A DNA stretch of 64,000 bases from Caulobacter sp. BK020 (GTDB lineage Bacteria; Pseudomonadota; Alphaproteobacteria; Caulobacterales; Caulobacteraceae), in contig NZ_SLZL01000022.1 of the NCBI RefSeq assembly GCF_004342605.1, positions 1 to 64,000 of the forward strand, in the 5' to 3' direction. The position numbers and the translations under genes were made by a program. The notes under the pieces are model-generated. The model had not been told where the DNA came from. It saw only the letters and a list, made by a program, of their open reading frames with translations, and ran no database searches. Shown here piece by piece: positions 38,196-47,339 of this stretch; the first letter of the stretch is position 1, and each line of letters opens with the position of its first letter.

Positions 38196-39083
38196 CTAGG
38201 CCTCGACCATGTTCTTGGCGATGGCGGCTTCGCGCATCGACTTCTGCAGCTTCTCGAAGGCCCGGACCTCGATCTGCCGGACCCGCTCGCGGCTGACGCC
38301 GTATTGAGCGGCCAGGTCTTCCAGGGTGGTGGGCTCGTCCTTCAGGCGCCGCTCGGTCAGGATGTGGCGCTCGCGGTCGGTGAGCTCGACCATGGCCTCC
38401 TCCAGAAGAGTCATCCGCAGGGACTTCTCTTCGTTCTCGGCGACCACGGTCTCTTGGCTGACCTGGTTGTCGTCGGCCAGCCAGTCCTGCCACTCGCTCT
38501 CGCCGTCGGCGCGCAGCGGCGCGTTCAGCGAGGCGTCGGGGCCCGACAGGCGGCGGTTCATCGAGACGACCTCGCTGTCCAGCACGCCCAGCTTGGTGGC
38601 GATCGCGCTGACCTGCTCGGGACGCAGATCACCGTCCTCGAAGGCGCTGATCTGGCTCTTGGCCTTGCGCAGGTTGAAGAACAGCTTCTTCTGCGCGGCG
38701 GTCGTGCCCATCTTCACCAGCGACCACGAGCGCAGGATGTATTCCTGGATCGAGGCGCGGATCCACCACATGGCGTAGGTGGCCAGGCGGAAACCCTTGT
38801 CGGGCTCGAACTTCTTGACGGCCTGCATCAGGCCGACATTGCCCTCGGAGATCACCTCGCCAATCGGCAGGCCGTAGCCGCGATAGCCCATGGCGATCTT
38901 CGCCACGAGGCGCAGGTGCGACGTCACCATCTTGTGGGCGGCTTCGCTGTCCTGATGCTCTTTCCAGCGCTGGGCGAGCATGAACTCCTCGTCCTTGGCC
39001 AGCATCGGGAACTTGCGGATTTCGGTGAGATAACGCGACAGGCCGCCGTCCGGCGACATCACCGATAGAGAATTCACGGCCAT
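38196..39083 (-). CDS. rpoH: RNA polymerase sigma-32 factor
   Basis: This 295-residue sigma factor has region 2 with SEGNVGLMQAVKKFEPDKGFR and LATYAMWWIRASIQEYI, the RpoH box QKKLFFNLRKAK, and region 4 with YGVSRERVRQIEVRAFEKL. It directs heat-shock transcription. The length matches alphaproteobacterial RpoH. A 293-bp leader (39084-39376) separates it from the divergent holin-like gene and includes a perfect 22-nt palindrome. Confidence 0.97.
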   Translation of the reverse strand: MAVNSLSVMSPDGGLSRYLTEIRKFPMLAKDEEFMLAQRWKEHQDSEAAHKMVTSHLRLVAKIAMGYRGYGLPIGEVISEGNVGLMQAVKKFEPDKGFRLATYAMWWIRASIQEYILRSWSLVKMGTTAAQKKLFFNLRKAKSQISAFEDGDLRPEQVSAIATKLGVLDSEVVSMNRRLSGPDASLNAPLRADGESEWQDWLADDNQVSQETVVAENEEKSLRMTLLEEAMVELTDRERHILTERRLKDEPTTLEDLAAQYGVSRERVRQIEVRAFEKLQKSMREAAIAKNMVEA

Positions 39084-39235
39084 AAAAACTATCCCCTTGG
39101 TGCGGATCCGCCCGTCAATCGCGCGCCGTCATCCCCACCGGAATGGGTCAGATAGGAATGCGTTGCGGCGAAGGTAAGGTCGATAACGTATTTGTAATGT
39201 CCGACACCCGGACTCGGGTATTGGCGCTTCGGAAG

Positions 39236-39257
39236 TGAGAATGAACGTTCATTCTCA
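39236..39257. promoter_or_regulatory. Perfect 22-nt palindrome, operator-like
   Basis: The arms TGAGAATGAAC and GTTCATTCTCA form a perfect palindrome in the rpoH/holin divergent region, 152 bp before rpoH and 119 bp before the holin-like gene. It is AT-rich relative to its surroundings. The shape suits a TetR-type operator. No matching regulator is encoded next to it. Confidence 0.6.
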
Positions 39258-39376
39258 AAAATTCAAGCCAAAAATGTCAGGCAGACGCGACGTCACCGTC
39301 GGACGGTGAACGGGCCTTGCTCACCGCAGGCGAGGCGCGCATCTAATGGTGGTGCTTGACGCCCGGGAGGCTTGTC

Positions 39377-39736
39377 GTGATCCGCTTCATCGTCCGCGCC
39401 CTGATAGCCGCCCTGGGCCTGTGGCTGGCGTCCAGGATCGTGCCCGGGATCCGGGCGCCCGGCGGCTGGACCAGCCTGCTGATCGCCGCGGTGCTGCTGG
39501 GCGTGGTCAACGCCATCGTCCGGCCGGTGGTCGTGGTGCTGACCCTGCCGTTCACGGTGGTGACCCTGGGCCTGTTCCTGCTGGTCGTGAACGCCGCGAT
39601 GCTGGGCCTGGTCGGCTGGCTGCTGGAAGGCTTCGTCGTCAATGGCCTGTGGGCCGGGATCTTCGGCTCGGTGGTGGTCGGCGCGGTCAGCTGGCTGGGC
39701 CATCTGCTGATCGGTGACGGGCGCGAGCGAGCCTAG
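39377..39736 (+). CDS. Phage-holin-4 family membrane protein
   Basis: This 119-residue protein has four hydrophobic segments, including GVVNAIVRPVVVVLTLPFTV and TLGLFLLVVNAAMLGLVGWL. The N-IVRP-V-LTLPFT-LGLF pattern is the hallmark of the family named phage holin 4 (PF04020), common in bacterial chromosomes and not tied to phage here. Function is unknown. The GTG at 39377 has GGGAGG six bases upstream. It ends one base before the convergent TPR gene. Confidence 0.82.
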   Translation: MIRFIVRALIAALGLWLASRIVPGIRAPGGWTSLLIAAVLLGVVNAIVRPVVVVLTLPFTVVTLGLFLLVVNAAMLGLVGWLLEGFVVNGLWAGIFGSVVVGAVSWLGHLLIGDGRERA

Positions 39737-39737
39737 C

Positions 39738-40475
39738 TTAGGCGCTCACCGCCGTCGCCGCCAGGTCGCGCCAGCCGCGGGCTTCCTTGCGGAAGTGCGA
39801 ATGGGTCTTGGCCAGGCGCTTGTCGATCTCGGCCAGGGCCTCGCGGGCCTCGTCCTTGCGGCCCGTCTGGGCCAGGAACACCGCGTAGCGGGCCATGCCC
39901 TCGAAGCCCGGCAGATGCGCCGCCGCCCAGCGCAGGGCGGTGTCGGCCTCGGAATGACGGCCCAGCGCGTGGTAGGCGCGACCCATGGCCAGGGCGACGT
40001 TCGGCGTGCGGGCGGCCGGCGACTGGGCGCTCAGGCCCTCCAGCAGCGGCAGGGCCTCGGCGGCGCGGTCCAGTTCGATCAGGGCGTTGGCCCGTCCCAG
40101 CAGCAACTGCGGATCGTCGGCGTACATGCCCTGCAGAGACTCGGCGTACAGACGCTCGGCCTCGGCGTGCCGGCCCAGGCCCGAGGCCGCGGCGGCCAGC
40201 CGAGTGCGATTGGCGACCGTCGGCGCGTCCTCGACCGCCTTGCCGGCTTCGCGATATTCGCGTTGCGGGTCGAGGACCTGCCGCGCGGCCTGCCGCGCCT
40301 TCTGAGCCTTGGCGCCGCCCAGGAAGTCCGGCGCGACGATGGCGATCAGATAGACCAGCCCGCCCAGGGGCTGGAACAGCAGGATGATCATCAGCCAGTA
40401 CATCTGCTGGCCCGTGCGGACCACGTGGACGCACAGGGCGATCGAGAACAGCAGCGACAGACCGAGCAGGATCAT
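39738..40475 (-). CDS. Membrane-anchored TPR protein
   Basis: This 245-residue protein has two N-terminal helices (MILLGLSLLFSIALCVHVVR and MYWLMIILLFQPLGGLVYLI) resembling a PLDc_N membrane domain. Tetratricopeptide-like repeats follow at about 75-235, with RLAAAASGLGRHAEAERLYA, ALIELDRAAEALPLLEGL and AYHALGRHSEADTALRW. The start at 40475 begins the first helix. An upstream extension lacks membrane character. It follows pth by 85 bp on the same strand. The partner is unknown. Confidence 0.8.
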   Translation of the reverse strand: MILLGLSLLFSIALCVHVVRTGQQMYWLMIILLFQPLGGLVYLIAIVAPDFLGGAKAQKARQAARQVLDPQREYREAGKAVEDAPTVANRTRLAAAASGLGRHAEAERLYAESLQGMYADDPQLLLGRANALIELDRAAEALPLLEGLSAQSPAARTPNVALAMGRAYHALGRHSEADTALRWAAAHLPGFEGMARYAVFLAQTGRKDEAREALAEIDKRLAKTHSHFRKEARGWRDLAATAVSA

Positions 40476-40560
40476 CGGAAGGGGAGCTCCAAGCTTGGCG
40501 TTGGCCAGGTCAAGGCTGGTTATGTGTGGGCTGGAGCCGGCGGCGTCAATCAGCCGTGTC

Positions 40561-41181
40561 CTACTCGGCCTGGCGCGCGGCTTTCTTGGGATCGGCCTTG
40601 GGCGCGGGGGCCAGGCGCAGCACCTCGGCTTGATAACGCTCGTCGTCGCCGGCCGCCGCGAAGGGCAGGGCGTCGGCCAGGGCGTCCAGCATCGGGTCCA
40701 GCCACTGGTGCTCGGCCTTGTGGAAGTCGCCCAGCACATAGTGCATGACCGCGTCCTTGTGGCCCGGATGGCCGACGCCGATCCGGCCGCGCCGGAAGGC
40801 GTCGCCGATCTGGCTGGTGATCGAGCGCACGCCGTTGTTGCCCGCCGCCCCGCCGCCGGCCTTCATCCGGAACCGGCCCGGCGCCATGTCGATCTCGTCG
40901 TGGAACACGATCACGTCGCTAGGGGCCAGCTTGAAGAACTTCATCGCCTCGCCCACGGCGCGGCCGCTCTCGTTGTAGAAGGTCCTGGGCTTGAGCAGCA
41001 GCAGCTTGACCGGACCGTTCGGAGTGGAGACCTGACCCTCGCAGGCCAGCCCCTGGAAGCGCGAGCGCCACGGCGCCGTGCCCCATTTGCGGGCCAGGGC
41101 CTCGACGGCCATGAACCCGACATTGTGCCGGTTCTTCTCGTATTTCGGCTCGGGATTGCCGAGACCGGCGAGGATCAGCAT
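40561..41181 (-). CDS. pth: Peptidyl-tRNA hydrolase
   Basis: This 206-residue enzyme has LAGLGNPEPKYEKNRHNVGF with the catalytic His, LLKPRTFYNESG and VFHDEIDMAPG. Where most Pth proteins have GHNG it has AGNNGVRS, replacing a conserved substrate-contact His with Asn. It frees tRNA from stalled peptidyl-tRNA. It follows rplY after a terminator and 50 bp, so it may have its own promoter. Confidence 0.95.
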   Translation of the reverse strand: MLILAGLGNPEPKYEKNRHNVGFMAVEALARKWGTAPWRSRFQGLACEGQVSTPNGPVKLLLLKPRTFYNESGRAVGEAMKFFKLAPSDVIVFHDEIDMAPGRFRMKAGGGAAGNNGVRSITSQIGDAFRRGRIGVGHPGHKDAVMHYVLGDFHKAEHQWLDPMLDALADALPFAAAGDDERYQAEVLRLAPAPKADPKKAARQAE

Positions 41182-41191
41182 CGCTGAGGCT

Positions 41192-41226
41192 CCGTGCGTC
41201 CTTCGAGGCCCTGCCGGGCAAGGCGC
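41192..41226. repeat. Partial family-D repeat before pth
   Basis: TCCGTGCGTCCTTCGAGGCCCTGCCGGGCAAGGCGCC matches the left arm of the family-D repeats (TGCGTCCTTCGAGGCCC) with a changed small hairpin. The right arm is missing. It lies immediately upstream of the pth start. Confidence 0.6.
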
Positions 41227-41233
41227 CGCTAAA

Positions 41234-41270
41234 CGAAAAACGGGCGGGCCGTGAAGCCCGCCCGTTTCGA
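41234..41270 (-). terminator. Intrinsic terminator after rplY
   Basis: On the minus strand AACGGGCGGGC pairs with GCCCGCCCGTT around CTTCACG, followed by TTTCGTTT. A GC-rich stem with a T-rich tail 30 bp after the rplY stop is clear. Confidence 0.88.
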
Positions 41271-41301
41271 TAACTCAGATCGGAAACCCGACCGAAGGGG
41301 T

Positions 41302-41901
41302 TCAGCCTTCGACCGTGGTGTCGCCTTCGCTCGATTGCGAGGCGGCCGAGGCCTTCAGGTTGGCGATCACGAAGTCACGGTCCTGGGCCGGACGCACGCC
41401 TTCCGGCAGCTTCACTTCCGAGATGCGGATGACGTCGCCGATGTCGTGCGAGGCCAGGTCGATGACCAGCTCTTCGGGGATCTTGTCGGCCGGGCAGGCC
41501 AACTCGACCACGTGGCGGATGACTTCCAGCGTGCCGCCCTTCTTCAGGCCGACCGAGATGTCGTTGTTCTTGAAGTGCACGGGCACTTCGATCTTGATCA
41601 GCTGGTGCTCGTCGACGCGGTACAGGTCGAAGTGCAGCGGCTCGTCGGTGACGGGGTGGAACTGCACGGCCTTGGCGATGACCGACTGCTTCTCGTCGCC
41701 GTATTGCAGGGTCACCAGGTGGCCCAGCAGCTTGCCGGTGTAGAGCGCCTTGCGGAATTCGTTGCCCTTCACGGCGATGTTCACCGGGGCCTTGGCGCCG
41801 CCGTACAGAACGCCGGGGACCTTGCCTTGGCGGCGGGTTTCGCGCGAGCCGCCGGTGCCGGCGCGGTCGCGGAGTTCGACGTTGAGAATGATCTCGGCCA
41901 T
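41302..41901 (-). CDS. rplY: 50S ribosomal protein L25/Ctc
   Basis: This 199-residue long-form L25 (Ctc/TL5 type) begins MAEIILNVELRDRAGTGGSR and contains QGKVPGVLYGG, HFDLYRVDEHQLIKIEVPVHF and the C-terminal domain with PADKIPEELVIDLASHDIGD. It binds 5S rRNA. The start at 41901 fits the family. Upstream codons in the frame are not L25-like. Confidence 0.95.
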   Translation of the reverse strand: MAEIILNVELRDRAGTGGSRETRRQGKVPGVLYGGAKAPVNIAVKGNEFRKALYTGKLLGHLVTLQYGDEKQSVIAKAVQFHPVTDEPLHFDLYRVDEHQLIKIEVPVHFKNNDISVGLKKGGTLEVIRHVVELACPADKIPEELVIDLASHDIGDVIRISEVKLPEGVRPAQDRDFVIANLKASAASQSSEGDTTVEG

Positions 41902-42035
41902 GTCTTGTCTCTCTGGAGAGCCCCATGCTCTCGAAATGCGAAGCCGCCGCACAAGACTGGATTGCCTCGCCCGGTCGACGTTTTTGGGTCGCGCTCCATA
42001 CACGCAGCGGCCGCCCGATGCAACGGGGCCAGGAA

Positions 42036-42066
42036 TCGCCCTTCTCCCCTTGCGGGAGAAGGGCGC
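42036..42066. repeat. Partial family-E repeat
   Basis: CGCCCTTCTCCCCTTGCGGGAGAAGGGCG forms a near-perfect hairpin and matches the outer arm of the family-E repeat at 48250-48393 (CTTCTCCCCTTGCGGGAGAAGG). Only one arm is present, directly after the end of the lipoprotein gene. Confidence 0.65.
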
Positions 42067-42069
42067 TGG

Positions 42070-43164
42070 CTAGCTCTTCTTCTTCGCCGACGCCCTCTTC
42101 TTGGCGACGGGCTTCTTCTTGGTCACCACCGGTTCGGGCTTGGGCGGGGGCGGGGGCTCGTAGGGCAGGGCGGCGCCCGAGGCCTTGAGCACGCACATGC
42201 TGGTGTCGATCATGATGTGCTGGCCCAGGCAGAAGACGTCCTCGTAGTGCGGCTTGGCGACGGCCAGGCACTGGTAGAGGTTCAGCTTGGCCATGTTCAG
42301 GCACATGGCGCTGGCCGGCTCGACCATCACCGCGTCGATGGTCGCCAGGTTGTTGTCGCCGGCCGCGCCCAGGGCCGCCAGGGCGGCCACGGCCAGGCCG
42401 CGGATCACCAGGGGCTTGTAGGGCGGCGGGGCCGAACGGGGGCCGGAGACTGTGACGGCGGCGGCGGGAGCCGCCGGCGGGGCGGGCACCAGCGGCACGC
42501 CGCCCATCGAGGCCTGCTGCAAGGCGGCCACGTCGGCGCTGTCGGCCAGGGCGGGGGTCGCCGACATGGTCTTGGCGTAGGCCAGGCGGCCGTCGCGGTC
42601 CAGAACCGGCAGGGTCGACCACTTCGCGCGCTGGACGTCGTAGGCCGCCTGCTTCACGGCCTTGCCCGCGGTGTAGAGCCTGAGGCCCTCCGCGCCGAGC
42701 GTGTCGATGATCCGGCCGGCGGCCGTGTCGCTGCCCTTGAAGCCGACGGCGTAGGCCGGGTCGGCGATGATCTGGTTGATGATCGACTGGCGCTGAACCG
42801 GATCGGTGGCGAACGACCGGACCGAGGCCACATAGGTCGGGTCCTGCAGGGCCAGGACGGCGGCGTAGGCCGTGGCGCCCGACAGGAACTGCTTGGGCTC
42901 GTAGGCGACGCCGACCTTCAGCGAGGCCTGGATCTGGTCGCCGTTCTCGAAGGTGGCGCCGATCGCGCCGGCCCGCTGCATGTAGCCGCGGAAGGCGCTG
43001 GCCTTCTCGACGATGCTGGACGACAGGGTGATCGGCGGCGGGGCCGGCGGGGCGGCGACCAGGGGCGGAGGCGGAGGCGGGGGAGTCTCGCAACTGGCCA
43101 GCAAGGTGGCGGCGACCACGACGATGGCCGTCAGCGCGGCGCGCGTACGCGTGGTGGAAAGCAT
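42070..43164 (-). CDS. Proline-rich lipoprotein of unknown function
   Basis: From the Met of MLSTTRTRAALTAIVVVAAT, the 364-residue protein has a lipobox LLASC and a poly-Pro stretch (TPPPPPPP). A helical domain (about 50-200) and an Ala/Pro linker follow. A C-terminal region has four cysteines (SAMCLNMAKLNLYQC, VFCLGQH, SMCVL) and a Lys-rich tail. It is probably anchored in the outer or inner membrane. No family was recognised. A possible upstream start at 43206 would spoil the lipoprotein signal. Confidence 0.75.
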   Translation of the reverse strand: MLSTTRTRAALTAIVVVAATLLASCETPPPPPPPLVAAPPAPPPITLSSSIVEKASAFRGYMQRAGAIGATFENGDQIQASLKVGVAYEPKQFLSGATAYAAVLALQDPTYVASVRSFATDPVQRQSIINQIIADPAYAVGFKGSDTAAGRIIDTLGAEGLRLYTAGKAVKQAAYDVQRAKWSTLPVLDRDGRLAYAKTMSATPALADSADVAALQQASMGGVPLVPAPPAAPAAAVTVSGPRSAPPPYKPLVIRGLAVAALAALGAAGDNNLATIDAVMVEPASAMCLNMAKLNLYQCLAVAKPHYEDVFCLGQHIMIDTSMCVLKASGAALPYEPPPPPKPEPVVTKKKPVAKKRASAKKKS

Positions 43165-43310
43165 GCCGAGAACATCCCTAATGACATAAAGCGCCCGCCA
43201 TACCACCGGCGCGCGGGCGATATTGTGACAGTCAGTCTGTTAACCACGTCTTGACAAGCGGGGCTGTCAAAACCCGTTTTGGTTCTCGGGAGATCGTCGG
43301 CGGAGCGTCC

Positions 43311-44249
43311 TCAGTCGAACAGCTTGGAGACCGATTCTTCGTTGGCGATCCGGCGGATGGCCTCGCCGATCAGCGGCGCGCACGACACGTAGCGCACCTT
43401 CTTGCAGGCCTTGACGGTGTCGGACGCCTCGATCGAGTCGGTGACCACCAGCTCGGTCAGCACCGAATTGGCCACCCGGTCGGCGGCGGCGCCCGACAGC
43501 ACCCCGTGGGTGACATAGGCCGAGACCGACTTGGCGCCGTGGGCCATCAGGGCGGCGGCGGCGTTGCACAGGGTGCCGGCCGAATCGACGATGTCGTCGA
43601 ACAGGATGCAGCGACGGTCCTTCACGTCGCCGATGATGTTCATCACCTCGCTCTCGCCGGGGGCCGAGCGGCGTTTGTCGACGATGGCCAGGTCGGCGTC
43701 GTCCAGGCGCTTGGCCAGGGCCCGGGCCCGCACCACGCCGCCGACGTCGGGCGAGACGACCATCAGGTCGGGACCCATCTTGTAGCGCTTGTGGATATCG
43801 TCGGCCAGCAGGCGCGAGGGCAGCAGGTTGTCGGTCGGAATGTCGAAGAAACCCTGGATCTGGCCGGCGTGCAGATCCATCGTCAGCACGCGGTCGGCGC
43901 CCGAGCGGGTGATCAGGTTGGCCACCAGCTTGGCCGAGATCGGCGTGCGGCCGCCGGTCTTGCGGTCCTGGCGGGCGTAGCCGAAGTACGGCAGCACGGC
44001 CGTGATCCGCTTGCCCGACGCGCGCTTCAGGGCGTCGATGCAGATCAGCAGCTCCATCAGGTTGTCGTTGGCCGGATAGCTGGTCGACTGGATGACGAAG
44101 ACGTCCTCGCCCCGCACGTTCTCGTCGATCGTGACGAAGACCTCGAGGTCGGCGAACCGGCGCACCTGGGCGCGGGTCAGCGGCATGTCGAGATATTCCG
44201 CGATGGCCTGGGCCAGGGTGCGGTTCGAGTTGCCGGACAGCAGCTTCAT
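43311..44249 (-). CDS. prs: Ribose-phosphate pyrophosphokinase
   Basis: This 312-residue enzyme begins [20 protein letters not shown] and has the ATP-binding [13 protein letters not shown], the PRPP loop [14 protein letters not shown] and [18 protein letters not shown]. It makes PRPP from ribose-5-phosphate and ATP for nucleotide, His and Trp synthesis. It follows pgeF by 101 bp on the same strand, with a hairpin between. Confidence 0.97.
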   Translation of the reverse strand: MKLLSGNSNRTLAQAIAEYLDMPLTRAQVRRFADLEVFVTIDENVRGEDVFVIQSTSYPANDNLMELLICIDALKRASGKRITAVLPYFGYARQDRKTGGRTPISAKLVANLITRSGADRVLTMDLHAGQIQGFFDIPTDNLLPSRLLADDIHKRYKMGPDLMVVSPDVGGVVRARALAKRLDDADLAIVDKRRSAPGESEVMNIIGDVKDRRCILFDDIVDSAGTLCNAAAALMAHGAKSVSAYVTHGVLSGAAADRVANSVLTELVVTDSIEASDTVKACKKVRYVSCAPLIGEAIRRIANEESVSKLFD

Positions 44250-44280
44250 GGTTTTGTCTCGGGGAGGGGTGTCGCCGTTG

Positions 44281-44302
44281 CGGGGGCTTCTAGCAGCCCC
44301 CG
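44281..44302. terminator. Hairpin between pgeF and prs
   Basis: CGGGGGCT-TCTAGC-AGCCCCCG forms an 8-bp perfect stem 48 bp after the pgeF stop. No U-run follows, so it may be a weak terminator, an attenuator or an mRNA end-stabiliser. Confidence 0.5.
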
Positions 44303-44350
44303 GCGTGGGAACAACCCCGAGTCTCGCCAGATTCTGCTTATTCGGCGTAC

Positions 44351-45130
44351 TCACGCTTCGAGGGCGATCGCCGACAGAAGCCGTCCGTAGTCGGACTCCC
44401 CGGCCAGGAAGGCCCTGCGGTTCGAAAAGAACAGCTCCGGCTCGGCGCGGGTGTCGCGGCCGATCCATTCGCTTTGGCCAATGCCGGCCGTGGCCAGACG
44501 GTCCAGGACGAAGGCCGGCAGGTCGAACAGGCGCTTGTCGTCGGTTGCGCCCGGCGCGAAGAATCGGCCCGAGCCGGGGCTGTCGGCCTCGAAGCGCTGC
44601 AGGAACTCCAGGCCCACCTCGTAGGACTGCGGGCCGATGCAGGGGCCGACGGCGGCGACCATGCGCGAAGGTTCGGCCCCCAGGGCGGTCATCTGGTCGA
44701 CGGCGGCCTGGACCACGCCGTCCAGAGCCCCGCGCCAGCCGGCATGGGCGGCGGCGACCACCTTGGCGACCGGATCGGCGATCAGCACCGGCGCGCAGTC
44801 GGCGTGCAGGGCGCCGCAGACCACGCCCGGCGTCCGGGTCACCACCGCGTCGCCCTGCGGCCGCACGTCGCCCCACGAGCCGTCGGCGACGATGGCGATG
44901 GTCGAATGGATCTGGAAGCAGGTGTTGAGGTCTTCCGGCGCGGCCCCGAACCAGGCGGCGGCCCGGGCGCGGTTCTCGGCGACGTCGGCCGGCTCGTCCT
45001 TGCTGCCGCGCCCGACGTTGAGGCTGGCGTAGACCCCGGTCGAGACCCCGCCCTGGCGGGTAAAGAAGGCGTGCCGGACCCCGGCGACGGCGGCCAGCAG
45101 GGGCGACTGGACGATAGGCAGGTCGATCAT
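44351..45130 (-). CDS. pgeF: Peptidoglycan editing factor / laccase-domain protein
   Basis: This 259-residue YfiH-family protein has [21 protein letters not shown], the metal-site His in [11 protein letters not shown], Cys in [11 protein letters not shown] and His in [12 protein letters not shown]. The family removes wrong amino acids from peptidoglycan precursors (PgeF) and was once called polyphenol oxidase. It overlaps the midA stop as ATGA and ends the lgt-midA-pgeF operon. Confidence 0.92.
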   Translation of the reverse strand: MIDLPIVQSPLLAAVAGVRHAFFTRQGGVSTGVYASLNVGRGSKDEPADVAENRARAAAWFGAAPEDLNTCFQIHSTIAIVADGSWGDVRPQGDAVVTRTPGVVCGALHADCAPVLIADPVAKVVAAAHAGWRGALDGVVQAAVDQMTALGAEPSRMVAAVGPCIGPQSYEVGLEFLQRFEADSPGSGRFFAPGATDDKRLFDLPAFVLDRLATAGIGQSEWIGRDTRAEPELFFSNRRAFLAGESDYGRLLSAIALEA

Positions 45131-46314
45131 GGTCGAGCGTCCTCGAAAAGCGGAGGAGAAAGTCCCGGGGCGGACAGGCAGGCCGCCTTGAACAGCCGTC
45201 CCATCTGCGCGGGGCCGGTCAGGCGATCAAGCTGCCGGGCCAGCCTGTCGGCCTGGTCGGGCCGCGCGGCGGCCAGGGCCTGGGCGCGCTGCTCGATCCC
45301 CAGGCCCTGCAGGAACGCGCCCTGGGACAGGATGGGTCCCGTCGCGGCGCCGGCCTCGGCGGCGGCGGCCAGCACGGCGGGAAAGTCGGCCCAGACGGTC
45401 AGGTCGGCCTGACCGGGCTCGGCCAGCGGCGAGACCTTGGTGTGGGCCTTCAACGCCTGCAACGTGTCGCCCGGTCCTGGGGCGTCGCGGCCGTAGTCGA
45501 TCAGCAGCGCCGCCCCGCCGTCGCGGGCGACGCGGTGGCCGATCTCCGAGCCCAGGGCGGCCTGAGCGGGGGAGGATTCGACGACGGTTCCGGGAGAATA
45601 GCCCCCTTCCCCCTCGGTGGGGAAAGGGTTGGAGATGGGGGTGAAAGCGTGCCCGGATCTGGCGAGGCCGGCGTGAGGTCCGCCGCCGTGGCCACCCCCA
45701 CCCCCGGCCCCTCCCCCATCGAGGGGGAGGGGGGATTGCAGCGCCCGCAGTCCGAACGCCAGGTTCCCGGCTTCGTCGAGCCCCACCATCCGCTCGGCCC
45801 AGCCGTCTTCGGTCCGCACGAACTGGTGGGCGGGCAGGCAGTCCAGCACTTCGTTGGCGACCAGCAGCAGCGGCGCGCCGGCTGGCACGGCCTCCAGGCG
45901 GTCGGCCCAGTTCGGCGCCAGGGGAGCGGTGGCCAGGCGCTCGGCCTGGGCTTCCCGCAGCGGCGGCGAGACCTCGACCAGCCAAAGGTCGGCGGCGGCC
46001 AGGAACTCCGGCAGCAGCCGGGCTGCGCGCAGGATGTCGGAGATCAGGGTCCCGTCGCCCGGGCCGAGCTCCACCAGCCGCACCGGCGCGGGCCGGCCCA
46101 TGCGGGCCCAGGTCTCCAGGATCCACAGGCCGATCAGCTCGCCGAACATCTGGCTGACACCCGGCGCGGTCAGGAAGTCGCCGCCTTCACCGAGCGCGGG
46201 CCGGGTGGCGTAATAGCCGTCGCGCGGGTCGTGCAGGCAGCGGGTGAAGTATTCGGCGACGCTGATCGGGCCGTCCTGGGCGATCTGGGCCCGCAGGCGG
46301 TCAAGCAGGCTCAT
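45127..46314 (-). CDS. MidA/NDUFAF7-family methyltransferase with repeat insertion
   Basis: This 395-residue protein starts [20 protein letters not shown] and has [37 protein letters not shown] and the SAM loop [17 protein letters not shown]. The family methylates a complex I subunit or related targets. Residues about 193-241 ([16 protein letters not shown] and following, to YSPGT) are Gly-rich and encoded by a palindromic repeat of intergenic type. The fold resumes at [20 protein letters not shown]. It overlaps lgt upstream by 14 bp and pgeF downstream by 4 bp. Confidence 0.88.
   Translation of the reverse strand: MSLLDRLRAQIAQDGPISVAEYFTRCLHDPRDGYYATRPALGEGGDFLTAPGVSQMFGELIGLWILETWARMGRPAPVRLVELGPGDGTLISDILRAARLLPEFLAAADLWLVEVSPPLREAQAERLATAPLAPNWADRLEAVPAGAPLLLVANEVLDCLPAHQFVRTEDGWAERMVGLDEAGNLAFGLRALQSPLPLDGGGAGGGGGHGGGPHAGLARSGHAFTPISNPFPTEGEGGYSPGTVVESSPAQAALGSEIGHRVARDGGAALLIDYGRDAPGPGDTLQALKAHTKVSPLAEPGQADLTVWADFPAVLAAAAEAGAATGPILSQGAFLQGLGIEQRAQALAAARPDQADRLARQLDRLTGPAQMGRLFKAACLSAPGLSPPLFEDARP
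45598..45735. repeat. Palindromic repeat inside midA-like gene
   Basis: An element of about 138 bp begins GCCCCCTTCCCCCTCGGTGG and ends with CCATCGAGGGGGAGGGGGG. Inner matching segments are GGTTGGAGATGGGGGTG and CACCCCCACCCC. The CCCCCTC/GAGGGGG arms relate it to family C. It is translated in frame without a stop. The nearest copies of similar sequence lie between genes. Confidence 0.75.
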
Positions 46315-47209
46315 GGTCGTCCGCGGCGGGGGCGGGAACCGGTTCGCGCAGGGCTCGCCACAGCAGCCAGCCGCCGATCAGCAGCATCGGGATCGACAGC
46401 ATCATCCCCATGGTCAGGCCGAACGGGAAGTGGGGCATGCCGAGGTCGGGGTTGCGCACGTTCTCCAGCAGGGCGCGGAACAGGCCGTAGCAGATCAGGA
46501 AGGTCGCCACGAGCGCGCCGCGCCGCTGCAGCCACTTCAGCCGGTGGACCGCGAGGTTCAGGATCAGGAATAGCAGGACGCCCTCCAGCGCGGCTTCGTA
46601 CAGCTGGCTGGGATGGCGTGGCAGCTCGCCGGCCGGACAGGCGCCGCGGTTGGCGGCGCGGATGGTGTCGTTGCAGAACACCATGCCGAACGGGTGGTCG
46701 GTGACCCGGCCCCACAGCTCGCCGTTGATGAAGTTGGCGCAGCGGCCGAAGAACAGGCCGATCGGCGCGACCGGCGCCACCAGGTCGCCCAGCCGGAGGA
46801 TGTCGATCCTCTGCTGGCGGGCGAACAGGGCGACCGCCGCGCAGACGCCCAGGAAGCCGCCGTGGAAGGACATGCCGCCCTCCCAGATCTTGAAGACTGA
46901 CAGCGGATCCTGCGCCAAGGCCGCCCGCTGGCCCTCGTTGACCAGCATGTAGAACAGGATGTAGCCGATCCGGCCGCCCAGGATGATGCCCAGGGTGATC
47001 CACAGCACCAGGTCGTCGATCTGCACCGAGGTGGCGGTCGGCTTCTGGCCGCCCCAGAGCCTGGCGTCGCGGACCAGTCGGATCGCGTACTGCCAGCCCA
47101 GCAGGATGCCGGCGACATAGGCCAGGGCGTACCAGCGCAGGGCCAGCGGCCCCCATTGCAGGGCCCAGGGGCCGATGTGGACGATGGGGTCGATGTCGGG
47201 GAAGATCAC
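46301..47209 (-). CDS. lgt: Prolipoprotein diacylglyceryl transferase
   Basis: This 302-residue inner-membrane enzyme has seven hydrophobic segments, the Lgt signature GLFFGRCANFINGELWGR and HPSQLYEAALEGVLLF. It transfers diacylglycerol to the lipobox Cys of prolipoproteins, such as the phytase and lipoprotein in this window. It is the first gene of lgt-midA-pgeF and overlaps midA by 14 bp. It is divergent from ubiK. Confidence 0.96.
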   Translation of the reverse strand: MIFPDIDPIVHIGPWALQWGPLALRWYALAYVAGILLGWQYAIRLVRDARLWGGQKPTATSVQIDDLVLWITLGIILGGRIGYILFYMLVNEGQRAALAQDPLSVFKIWEGGMSFHGGFLGVCAAVALFARQQRIDILRLGDLVAPVAPIGLFFGRCANFINGELWGRVTDHPFGMVFCNDTIRAANRGACPAGELPRHPSQLYEAALEGVLLFLILNLAVHRLKWLQRRGALVATFLICYGLFRALLENVRNPDLGMPHFPFGLTMGMMLSIPMLLIGGWLLWRALREPVPAPAADDHEPA

Positions 47210-47339
47210 GCCGCGAGCGCTCCGGACGGACAGAGGGTCGCACCTCTACCGCGTTCGCTCTTCGCTTTCATCCTTCCTTTCCCATATAAGACCCGCGACG
47301 AACCACGCCGCGCCCCCCCGCCGGGCTTTGGAAATTTCG

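Noticed and set aside
39377-39736. Prophage remnant, suggested by the family name phage holin
   Set aside because: The family is widespread in bacterial chromosomes and no other phage gene is near.
43252-43271. Inverted TTGACA/TGTCAA pair before the proline-rich lipoprotein gene
   Set aside because: It looks like two -35 hexamers facing each other, but no fitting -10 element was found on either strand.
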